Source: Nitrospirota bacterium
GTDB taxonomy: Bacteria; Nitrospirota; Nitrospiria; Nitrospirales; UBA8639
Length of the DNA stretch: 6,691 nucleotides
Direction of reading: 5' to 3'
Assembly: GCA_029879555.1 (NCBI GenBank)
Contig: JAOUQB010000135.1
Coordinates: forward strand, 1-6,691
Shown here in pieces: positions 1 through 5,840 of this stretch. How positions within the stretch are numbered: the first letter of the stretch is position 1; the number at the start of each line of letters is the position of its first letter. Made by a program: the position numbers and the translations under genes. Under the pieces are notes generated by a model. That model made no database searches and was not told the DNA's origin. It saw nothing but the letters and a program-made list of their open reading frames with translations.

Positions 1-152
1 GTTTAGAAGATGCGGTGGCTAAAGGGGAAAACGTCAACATTCACCAGGCGGTGATTGCTGGGGAAAAAGCCGGGCTCTCTTTTCGTTTACTCATGCAAGT
101 CAGAAATAAAATGATTGATGCGTATCAAGAAGTCATGCGAATGCAGGTGTGA
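1..152 (+). CDS. fliE: FliE, flagellar hook-basal body protein (C-terminal 49 residues; 5' end outside window)
   Basis: FliE is the small rod-MS ring junction protein of the flagellar basal body, exported early by the flagellar type III system. The reading frame enters at base 3 and ends at TGA 150-152. The visible tail shows the family's most conserved part: an amphipathic helix with LEDAV near the start, then [16 protein letters not shown], then [11 protein letters not shown] and the terminal [10 protein letters not shown], which is nearly universal at FliE C-termini. Family members are usually about 100 residues, so roughly half the protein is missing upstream. Its place directly before fliF is the standard arrangement; flgB and flgC would be expected further upstream, but that cannot be seen here. 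The identification is secure despite truncation by the window edge. Confidence 0.93.
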   Translation, partial: LEDAVAKGENVNIHQAVIAGEKAGLSFRLLMQVRNKMIDAYQEVMRMQV

Positions 153-227
153 GAAGGATTCGTTCGTAATGCGCGGTTGTATACGTGGTGGAGTGCACGT
201 CCTGTGTCGTTGAGGAATTTGTAGCTA
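153..227 (+). other. fliE-fliF intergenic region with weak hairpin and possible leader ORF
   Basis: This 75-base gap is the longest non-coding stretch in the window. It contains a short inverted repeat (ACGTG at 183-187 and CACGT at 196-200, 8-base loop), too weak and without a T-run to be called a terminator. It also contains a 14-codon ORF (ATG 169 to TGA 211-213, MRGCIRGGVHVLCR) preceded by AAGGA at 154-158 with a 10-base spacer. The ORF's stop codon overlaps the fliF ribosome binding site. I see no convincing sigma-28 or sigma-54 promoter here. Whether the small ORF is translated is unknown. Confidence 0.4.
212..216 (+). promoter_or_regulatory. Ribosome binding site of fliF
   Basis: GAGGA lies 11 bases upstream of the fliF ATG at 228, a slightly long but workable spacing. 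An in-frame TAG at 222-224 blocks any start further upstream in this frame, so ATG 228 is the first possible start. The motif overlaps the TGA (211-213) of a possible 14-codon leader ORF. Confidence 0.65.
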
Positions 228-1829
228 ATGGGAACATTTTCGGAAAGTCTTGTCAGTAATTTTCAGGCCCTCACCCTTGGGCAGAGATTAGGGGCCGTGG
301 TGGTACTGGCGTTGGCCATCGCCACGATTCCGATGTTGATGATGCTAGGAAAAGAACCCGAACTGGTTGTCTTGTTTTCTCAATTGGATTCAGAAGATAC
401 GCGCGCCATTATACAAGAACTGGGGAAACAGGGTGTGACCTATGAGGTTGGCGAAGGCGGCAATACGATTCAGGTCCCTGCCGAGCGGGTTCATGAGTTG
501 CGCCTGCAGTTGGCATCCGTTGGCCTTCCCGAATCAGCAGGCGTTGGTTTTGAAATTTTTGATCGGACCGGAATTGGCGTCACTCCCTTTACGCAACAAA
601 TGAATTATCGTCGAGCCCTTCAGGGGGAATTGGCTCGTACCATCAGTCAAATTTCACAAGTCGATCGGGTCCGAGTGCATTTAGTCATACCTGAGAAGCG
701 GTTATTCGCCTCAGAACAAAAACCTGCACAAGCTGCCGTCGTCCTGACGTTGAAGCGAGGGAAACCCTTAGGCGCCACACAGGTTCAAGGGATTGTTCAT
801 TTGGTGGCGAGTAGTGTCGAAGGCTTAGATCCCAGTCAGGTCACGGTTGTGGATAATCATGGAGAGGTGCTGAGCCAGAATTCAGCCGATGCAGAGGCAC
901 AATTGACGGCCACGCAAATCGAAACACAGCGCCGTGTCGAGCATGACTTGGAACAACGGGTTCAGACGATGTTAGACCAAGTCTTAGGGCGAGACAAATC
1001 GGTGGTGCGTGTGACCGCACCGTTGGAGTTTCGTCAGGTGGAAACGACGGAAGAGAGTTTCGATCCGAATAGCCAGGTGGTACGAAGTGAAAATCGAAGC
1101 CAAGAGAAAGTGGTAGAGCAGGGTCTCGGGCCTCAAACAGGTGTGCCTGGGGTGCAAAGTAATGTCCCCAGTGCTCAGAGGTCAGCTGGCGGACCGGGAC
1201 CAAAAGAAGCGAAGCGGAAAAACGAAACGTTGAATTATGAAGTCAACCGAAAGGTGAGCAAAATTATCGAACCGACGGGAGCGATTCAACGGTTAAGTGT
1301 AGCCGTGTTGGTGGATGGCACCTACGAAGCGCCAGAAGGCGAATCCGGAAAGGCGTCGGATGAAGCAAGTGCTAAAAAATATACACCACGCCCAGAGCAG
1401 GAAATTCAAAATCTTATTCTCATCGTGAAAAAAGCCGTTGGATTTTCCGAAGAGCGAGGTGATCAAATTGAAATGATCAATGTGCCGTTCGAGACACCAG
1501 CTGTTCATGAAGGGGAGGAAGGAATGACGGCAGGGGTTCAGGCGTTCCTCGGGACGTGGGGCGGATTCATTAAGCCGGTCTTATTTTTCTTCCTTGGTGT
1601 GATGGTGCTGTGGTTTGTGATTCGCCCCATGGCCTTGAATTTCAGTAAACCCTTGGCAGCGCCGGTGGTCTTGCCGCAAGCAGGGTTGCCAGCCACGGTG
1701 ACTGAATATGAAGCCCAAATTACAGAGACAGCCCAAGAAAAAGCAATGAAACTCGCCGCTGATAATCCTGCATCGGCTGCTCACGTGATTCGAACCTGGA
1801 TTAAAGAAGAACAAGAACAAAAGGCTTAA
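228..1829 (+). CDS. fliF: FliF, flagellar MS-ring protein
   Basis: FliF is the inner-membrane protein that oligomerises into the MS ring, the base on which rod, export gate and C-ring assemble. At 533 residues the length is normal for the YscJ/FliF family. Two membrane segments are visible: about residues 21-40 (rich in V, A, L, I, M) and about 447-465 (FIKPVLFFFLGVMVLWFVI). Between them lies the periplasmic part. The YscJ-like ring-building region includes GVGFEIFD (105-112), the conserved MNYRRALQGELARTI (125-139) and VRVHLVIPEKRLF (148-160). A Gly/Pro-rich loop with GVPGVQSN (305-312) precedes LNYEVNRKVSKI (335-346), in the beta-collar region typical of FliF. The short cytoplasmic tail ends in ASAAHVIRTWIKEE (515-528), the segment that in this family docks onto the FliG N-domain. 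FliG is encoded only 3 bases downstream, as a separate protein. Nothing appears truncated or fused. Confidence 0.98.
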   Translation: MGTFSESLVSNFQALTLGQRLGAVVVLALAIATIPMLMMLGKEPELVVLFSQLDSEDTRAIIQELGKQGVTYEVGEGGNTIQVPAERVHELRLQLASVGLPESAGVGFEIFDRTGIGVTPFTQQMNYRRALQGELARTISQISQVDRVRVHLVIPEKRLFASEQKPAQAAVVLTLKRGKPLGATQVQGIVHLVASSVEGLDPSQVTVVDNHGEVLSQNSADAEAQLTATQIETQRRVEHDLEQRVQTMLDQVLGRDKSVVRVTAPLEFRQVETTEESFDPNSQVVRSENRSQEKVVEQGLGPQTGVPGVQSNVPSAQRSAGGPGPKEAKRKNETLNYEVNRKVSKIIEPTGAIQRLSVAVLVDGTYEAPEGESGKASDEASAKKYTPRPEQEIQNLILIVKKAVGFSEERGDQIEMINVPFETPAVHEGEEGMTAGVQAFLGTWGGFIKPVLFFFLGVMVLWFVIRPMALNFSKPLAAPVVLPQAGLPATVTEYEAQITETAQEKAMKLAADNPASAAHVIRTWIKEEQEQKA

Positions 1830-1832
1830 GCC

Positions 1833-2828
1833 GTGAATGATACGTTGTCAGGATATGAAAAGGCCGCAATTTTGTTGTTGGCTATTGGCGAAAACGCTGC
1901 GGTGGAAGTGTTGAAGGTCCTCGACCAAAAAGATATCCGGCAGATTGGCACCTATTTAGGGGCGCTAGTCAATATCGGGCAAGAAGAGCATCGGTTTGTC
2001 TTGAAGGAATATATGGAATTGGCCGGCGCCTCGGGGCTCAGTGTCGAAGGGAAAACCTATTTGGCCAAAATTCTCAATGCCGCGTTAGGGAAAGATAAGG
2101 CGCGACGCATCTTGAGTTCTCTGAATACGTCGGATAATGCAGGATTTGAAACGTTGAAGTCCTTAGATGCCGTGTCGATCGCCAATTTATTGACCTACGA
2201 GCATCCACAAACTGGAGCCCTTATTTTAGCCAATTTAGAGTCGGATCAAGCCGCCCAGATTTTGGCCCTGCTCCCTGCCCATAAGCGGGATGCGGTTGTC
2301 TACCGCCTAGCCACGACCGAAGAAGTGTCGCCCAATATGGTCGATGAATTGAATGGAGTGCTTCAGGAAGAATTACGGCTGGGATCGTCAAAAAATGCGA
2401 TTCCTGTTGGAGGGACAGGATTGGTCGCGGAAATTTTAAATTCCGTCAAGAAAAATGTGGAGGGCGAAATCTTCACCGCCTTGGAAGCCAAAGACCCGGA
2501 TGTGGCCGAAGAAATACGTGGGAAAATGTTTGTGTTCGAAGATCTGGAAGCGATCGATGATCGGGGCATGCAGGAAGTGTTGCGTGAAGTCAGTAAGGAA
2601 GAATTGCTCTTGGCGCTCAAGCCGGTTGAAGGCCCGCTACGCGATAAGTTCATGAATAATATGTCGAGTCGTGCCGCAGAATCGTTGAAGGAAGATATGG
2701 AAACACGTGGTCCAGTCAAGCTGAGCGATGTGGAGGCGGCGCAACAGAATATTATCAAGACGGTCCAACGGTTGGCCGGTGAAGGGCGTGTGGCGCTTGG
2801 CGGAAAAGGCGAAGAGCAGATGGTCTAA
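1833..2828 (+). CDS. fliG: FliG, flagellar motor switch (C-ring) protein
   Basis: FliG forms the upper C-ring layer, binding FliF through its N-domain and FliM through its middle domain, and transmitting stator torque through its C-domain. The 331 residues match the family length. Visible landmarks are the N-terminal GYEKAAILLLAIGE (7-20), the middle-domain EHPQ motif (123-126) that contacts FliM, a Gly-Gly linker (193-194), the MFVF hinge motif (232-235) and the C-terminal torque helix around MSSRAAESLKEDM. The five torque-helix charges known from E. coli FliG all have charge-conserving counterparts: K263, R280, E287, D288 and K296. Translation starts at GTG 1833, three bases after the fliF stop, with AAGG at 1821-1824 inside the fliF 3' end (8-base spacer). 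The nearby ATG at 1837 is in another frame, so the GTG is needed to include the conserved N-terminus. Confidence 0.98.
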   Translation: MNDTLSGYEKAAILLLAIGENAAVEVLKVLDQKDIRQIGTYLGALVNIGQEEHRFVLKEYMELAGASGLSVEGKTYLAKILNAALGKDKARRILSSLNTSDNAGFETLKSLDAVSIANLLTYEHPQTGALILANLESDQAAQILALLPAHKRDAVVYRLATTEEVSPNMVDELNGVLQEELRLGSSKNAIPVGGTGLVAEILNSVKKNVEGEIFTALEAKDPDVAEEIRGKMFVFEDLEAIDDRGMQEVLREVSKEELLLALKPVEGPLRDKFMNNMSSRAAESLKEDMETRGPVKLSDVEAAQQNIIKTVQRLAGEGRVALGGKGEEQMV

Positions 2829-2832
2829 CGCT

Positions 2833-2837
2833 GGGGA
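2833..2837 (+). promoter_or_regulatory. Ribosome binding site deciding the fliH start
   Basis: GGGGA lies between the fliG stop and two adjacent ATG codons at 2839 and 2842. It is 1 base from the first and 4 from the second, so ATG 2842 is the better-spaced start. The same frame is open upstream to an ATG at 2728, but that would overlap fliG by about 100 bases. Confidence 0.5.
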
Positions 2838-2841
2838 AATG

Positions 2842-3447
2842 ATGGCACACAACGATCACGTACAAAATTTTGAGATGGTGGAATTGATCCCCAACGGAGG
2901 GAAGGACCAGGAAGAAGAGGAGCAATCCCACGATTGTTCGCTGCTCCAGCAGCATGCTTTTAAACAAGGCTGGGTTCAGGGCGTCAAAGATGGACGGGCG
3001 CAATGCCAGGAAAAAGTTGATGAGGAACTCAAGCGGGCGGTCCAGTTGGCCAATCAGATTGGGCGGGCTCGAGTGGTCGCGCTGGAGGAGCAAGATCGAG
3101 ATATTGTGGAAGTGGCCTTGGCGATTTCCAAAAAAATCATATTACGAGAGATTGAAACAGACAAAGAACTCGTTGTTCGGCAGGTGCGCCAGATTTTGGG
3201 GCTTCTACTCAATACCTGCCTAGTGACTCTGAAAGTGCACCCCCAAGATCTTGCTTCGTTGGAACCACTCCATGCCGTCTTACGGGCAGAATTTCTTGAT
3301 GGGGATCATTTAAGCATTCAAGGGGATGTTGAGGTGCAGCCAGGGGGATGCGTCATCGAACAGGCTGGGTTGCAATTAGATGCCCGTCTTGAGCAGCAAT
3401 TGGAAACCGTGGCTGCCGAATTTGGTTTGGAAAGGACTTCGTCGTGA
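2842..3447 (+). CDS. fliH: FliH, flagellar export ATPase regulator / stator
   Basis: FliH binds the export ATPase FliI as a dimer, restrains its activity and links it to the C-ring and export gate. From ATG 2842 the protein is 201 residues, a normal size. It has an acidic N-terminal tail (KDQEEEEQ, 21-28) and a GxxxGxxxG run in GWVQGVKDG (43-51), a short version of the glycine-repeat helix described for FliH proteins. A charged helical middle follows, then ALAISKKIILREI (92-104), and the C-terminal FliH/HrpE-type domain containing VEVQPGGCVIE (163-173) and LDARLEQQLE (179-188), the most recognisable part. The conserved N-terminal FliH motif is hard to see, although MVELIP (12-17) may play that role. 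The gene follows fliG by 13 bases and overlaps the fliI start. Starting at ATG 2839 would add one Met; a start at 2728 gives an Arg/Trp-rich extension read from inside fliG and is unlikely. Confidence 0.92.
   Translation: MAHNDHVQNFEMVELIPNGGKDQEEEEQSHDCSLLQQHAFKQGWVQGVKDGRAQCQEKVDEELKRAVQLANQIGRARVVALEEQDRDIVEVALAISKKIILREIETDKELVVRQVRQILGLLLNTCLVTLKVHPQDLASLEPLHAVLRAEFLDGDHLSIQGDVEVQPGGCVIEQAGLQLDARLEQQLETVAAEFGLERTSS
3431..3447 (+). promoter_or_regulatory. fliH-fliI translational coupling junction
   Basis: AAAGGA (3431-3436) is a good ribosome binding site inside the fliH 3' end, 7 bases before the fliI GTG at 3444. The GTG overlaps the fliH stop as GTGA (3444-3447), a layout that favours coupled translation and balanced supply of the FliH-FliI partners. 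Confidence 0.7.
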
Positions 3448-4787
3448 GCGTGGGAACGATTCACCAGCGTTTGGATGAACTGTCAACGACTACGGTCACG
3501 GGTCGGGTGGTGAAAGCCGTGGGGCTCACATTGGAAGCCACCGGGTCAGGGGCCGCAGTTGGGCAGCGCTGTCATATCTTTAGTCAGCGGCGTCAGTCGA
3601 TTCTTGAGGGGGAAGTTATTGGATTTAAGGAGCAACGTGTCGTCGTGATGCCCTTTGGGCCAGTCCGAGGGATTGGTGCTGGTGACTTGGTTCGCTATGA
3701 CCCCAGTTCCCCACGGTTGCTGGTCGGACAAAATATGTTAGGGCGAGTGGTCGATGGCTTGGGCCAACCGGTCGATGACAAGGGCCCCATTTCCCGCAGT
3801 CAGCGGTATGCCCTCTATGCCCCTGCTCCTGCGCCCATGAAACGGAAACGTATTGCTAGGCCCATGGATTTAGGCGTGCAAGCCATCAATGCATTGTTAA
3901 CCTGTGGTGTCGGACAAAAAATGGGCATCTTTGCAGGAAGTGGAGTGGGCAAGAGTGTTCTCATGGGCATGTTATGTCGTCATACGAAGGCCGATGTGAA
4001 TGTGATTGCGTTGGTGGGAGAACGCGGCAGGGAAGTGAAAGAATTTCTAGAACGAGATTTGGGAGCTGAAAGTCTTCGTCGGTCCGTGGTCGTGGTCGCC
4101 ACGTCGGATCAATCGCCACTGGTGCGCGTCCGAGCTGTGTTTGTGGCAACGGCTATTGCGGAATATTTTCGGGATCAAGGTAACCAGGTCCTCCTACTGG
4201 TTGACTCCCTCACCCGTTTAGCCCATGCCCAACGAGAGGTAGGACTGGCAGCTGGAGAACCGCCTACAACAAAGGGGTATCCGCCTTCCGTCTTTACGCT
4301 CTTTCCCCAAGTATTAGAGCGGGTGGGTCCATTAGAAAAAGGTTCAATTACTGGTCTGTACACGGTGCTGGTGGATGGTGATGATTTGAATGATCCCATC
4401 GTCGATTCGATGCGCTCCATTTTAGACGGGCATATTGTGCTATCTCGGCAATTGGCCATGCAAGGGCATTTCCCTGCGATTGATATTTTGCAAAGTGTCA
4501 GTCGGGTGATGTCGGACATTGTGTCGGATTCACATGCCGAGGCGACCAGAACCATCATTCAATTGATGGCGGAATATCGAAATTCAGAAGACTTGATTAA
4601 TTTGGGGGCCTATCAACAAGGAAGCAATGCACGACTGGATGCGGCCATGCAGATGAAAGAACCCATTGATGGTTACCTGAAACAAAAGCGTGAAGTCCCT
4701 GTCAGTATAGAAGAAAGTTGGAAAAATCTTGAGACCTTGACCGCACAGGGTCGAAGTCTCCTCACCCCACGAGGAAAAACACGATGA
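3444..4787 (+). CDS. fliI: FliI, flagellum-specific export ATPase
   Basis: FliI is the hexameric cytoplasmic ATPase of the flagellar type III export machine, related to the F1 ATP synthase beta subunit. At 447 residues it is full length. An N-terminal beta-barrel domain (about 1-95) is followed by the catalytic core. Visible motifs are Walker A AGSGVGKS (164-171, Lys170), GERGREV (192-198) with the likely catalytic Glu193, Walker B VLLLVDS (249-255, Asp254), EPPTTKGYPPSVF (272-284) and the ATP synthase alpha/beta signature PAIDILQSVS (344-353), which fits the PROSITE pattern. The C-terminal helical domain contains the LINLGAYQQGSN region (384-395). The start is GTG with a well-placed ribosome binding site. 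FliH is encoded just upstream and FliJ just downstream, giving the complete ATPase complex. The flagellar setting favours FliI over the injectisome ATPase SctN. Confidence 0.98.
   Translation: MSVGTIHQRLDELSTTTVTGRVVKAVGLTLEATGSGAAVGQRCHIFSQRRQSILEGEVIGFKEQRVVVMPFGPVRGIGAGDLVRYDPSSPRLLVGQNMLGRVVDGLGQPVDDKGPISRSQRYALYAPAPAPMKRKRIARPMDLGVQAINALLTCGVGQKMGIFAGSGVGKSVLMGMLCRHTKADVNVIALVGERGREVKEFLERDLGAESLRRSVVVVATSDQSPLVRVRAVFVATAIAEYFRDQGNQVLLLVDSLTRLAHAQREVGLAAGEPPTTKGYPPSVFTLFPQVLERVGPLEKGSITGLYTVLVDGDDLNDPIVDSMRSILDGHIVLSRQLAMQGHFPAIDILQSVSRVMSDIVSDSHAEATRTIIQLMAEYRNSEDLINLGAYQQGSNARLDAAMQMKEPIDGYLKQKREVPVSIEESWKNLETLTAQGRSLLTPRGKTR
4771..4787 (+). promoter_or_regulatory. fliI-fliJ translational coupling junction
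   Basis: GAGGA (4771-4775) sits 8 bases before the fliJ ATG at 4784, inside the end of fliI. The start and the fliI stop share ATGA (4784-4787), a classic stop-start overlap indicating coupled translation of the ATPase and its stalk protein. Confidence 0.7.
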
Positions 4788-5227
4788 ATTGGACGACCTT
4801 ACTACGATTTCGAAAACAAGTCGAAGACTTGGCTCGGGAAGAGGTGGTGTTGGCCGAATGGGAAAAAAGCCAAAAGGTGAGTGAGCGGGAAGCTTTGGGG
4901 CGGGAAATGGAAGCGTTAGTGACGGAATTGGAATACCAGATCCATCTGGGGATGGAGACGCTGTTGGCGGAGGAGCGGTATCGATGCCTGGATCAGTTGG
5001 GGATAGCCATGGAAGGGCGGACAGAAGAGATTCAGACCTTAGAGGAAACCTTGTGCAGGTTACGGGAGCAATTGCAAAAGGCCTATCACGCCAGACGGGT
5101 GGTTGAGCTGGTGATTGCCAAAAAAGAGGCCGAGGTGTTGAAACGAGTGGCCGCACAAGAACAGCGTCTTCAAGAAGACGTGTCCGCACATGCGTTTGTC
5201 ACCTGTCACCTTGAAGAAATGACCTAG
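4784..5227 (+). CDS. fliJ: FliJ, flagellar export chaperone / ATPase stalk protein
   Basis: FliJ is a small antiparallel coiled-coil protein that inserts into the FliI hexamer, much like the gamma subunit of F1 ATPase, and couples it to the FlhA export gate. The 147 residues are the usual size. The sequence is almost entirely charged helix, with no Pro and few Gly. It opens with LLRFRKQVEDLAREE (6-20), typical of FliJ N-termini, and continues with heptad-like Leu spacing through LEETLCRLREQLQKAY (86-101), then KKEAEVLKRVAAQEQRL (113-129). FliJ sequences diverge strongly, so the assignment rests as much on position (overlapping the fliI stop, followed by a ylxF/motE-type gene and fliK) as on sequence. 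The frame ends with two consecutive in-frame TAG codons (5225-5230). Confidence 0.88.
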   Translation: MNWTTLLRFRKQVEDLAREEVVLAEWEKSQKVSEREALGREMEALVTELEYQIHLGMETLLAEERYRCLDQLGIAMEGRTEEIQTLEETLCRLREQLQKAYHARRVVELVIAKKEAEVLKRVAAQEQRLQEDVSAHAFVTCHLEEMT

Positions 5228-5231
5228 TAGC

Positions 5232-5837
5232 ATGATGTTGCCTAGTCGAAGAAAAATTATCTGGTGGTGTGGTGTCGTGTTGGTGTGGGCGACGGCGGCG
5301 TGGTCTGTGCAAGCGACCACGGAACCCGAGCTGGGTGAACCACTTGAAAATCAACACGTTGAGGAGAATTACTCTGAGGAGCCCCGGAATGAAGAAACCA
5401 CGTTGCTAGAAGATCTTCAGGTTCGCTTGAAGGCGATCGAGGAACGGGAACGTGGATTGCAACTTCGCGAAGAACAGATCGTGTCGCTGCAGCGCGATTT
5501 GGAGGCGCTGGCCGCACGACAGGCCAAAGAAGCCAAGCGGTTGGAAAAAGAAGCGACCGCGTTAACGGAAGAGCAGCGGAGGTATTTAGAGCAAGACCCT
5601 GCTCTTGTGCATTTATTGAAAATTTATGAAGCCATGGATCCTGAAGAAAGTGCGTTACGCATCGAACAAATGCGAGAGGGGTTGGCCTTGGATATCTTGG
5701 CCGGAATCAAGAATAAGACGGCTGCAGGAATTTTGGCCGGAGTGAATCCAAAGATGGCCGCCCGTCTATCGGAAGGGCTTCAGCAATATCGTGAACGGAA
5801 ATTGAAACGACCAGTCGATTCAAAAACACCAAAATAA
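5232..5837 (+). CDS. MotE/YlxF-like protein: N-terminal signal/anchor, coiled coil, MgtE-N-like domain
   Basis: This 201-residue protein has three parts. Residues 6-8 (RRK) and 9-25 (IIWWCGVVLVWATAAWS) form a signal peptide or single membrane anchor, with a possible cleavage site after VQA (26-28). An acidic linker (31-57) leads to a long Glu/Arg/Leu coiled coil (about 58-120). The C-terminal part (about 124-184), with YEAMDPEESA (132-141) and repeated helices such as ILAGIKNKTAAGILAGVNP (155-173), resembles the MgtE N-terminal domain. This matches the MotE family and, by position between fliJ and fliK, B. subtilis YlxF. In Sinorhizobium, MotE is a periplasmic helper of the motor protein MotC; a stator or basal-body support role here is inference. 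The positive N-terminus predicts the domain lies outside the cytoplasm. No clear ribosome binding site is seen; the start follows the fliJ stop by 4 bases, suggesting coupling. Confidence 0.8.
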   Translation: MMLPSRRKIIWWCGVVLVWATAAWSVQATTEPELGEPLENQHVEENYSEEPRNEETTLLEDLQVRLKAIEERERGLQLREEQIVSLQRDLEALAARQAKEAKRLEKEATALTEEQRRYLEQDPALVHLLKIYEAMDPEESALRIEQMREGLALDILAGIKNKTAAGILAGVNPKMAARLSEGLQQYRERKLKRPVDSKTPK

Positions 5838-5840
5838 ACC

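Noticed and set aside
183..200. Inverted repeat as a terminator after fliE
   Set aside because: The stem is only 5 base pairs with an 8-base loop and no following T-run, so it is not a credible intrinsic terminator.
841..1203. 120-residue antisense ORF opposite fliF
   Set aside because: It lies opposite the conserved fliF periplasmic region, shows no family signature, and has no independent gene context.
1122..1220. Gly/Pro-rich stretch in FliF as an unusual insertion
   Set aside because: A GVPG-type flexible loop before the LNYEVN segment is a common feature of FliF, so it is not a novelty.
1316..1330. TGGCAC element reminiscent of the -24 box of a sigma-54 promoter
   Set aside because: The matching -12 position reads AAGC rather than TTGC, and the site is inside fliF. 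Similar TGGCAC strings at 1946 and 2843 also lack a proper -12 element.
2363..2758. 131-residue antisense ORF opposite fliG
   Set aside because: It is the complement of a strongly conserved fliG C-terminus, is Ser-rich with no recognisable motif, and fits a shadow reading frame.
2728..2841. Upstream extension of fliH to an ATG at 2728 inside fliG
   Set aside because: It would overlap fliG by about 100 bases, lacks a supporting ribosome binding site, and gives an Arg/Trp-rich sequence that looks like an out-of-frame reading of the conserved fliG C-terminus. ATG 2842 has GGGGA just upstream.
4584..5189. 201-residue antisense ORF across the end of fliI and fliJ
   Set aside because: It is opposite well-supported genes, is Pro/Ser/Phe-rich as expected from the complement of Glu/Lys/Arg-rich coding sequence, and shows no recognisable domain or supported start.
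5225..5230. Tandem TAG TAG at the end of fliJ as a recoding signal
   Set aside because: Two consecutive stops argue against readthrough, and there is no downstream domain in that frame. It looks like an ordinary double stop.
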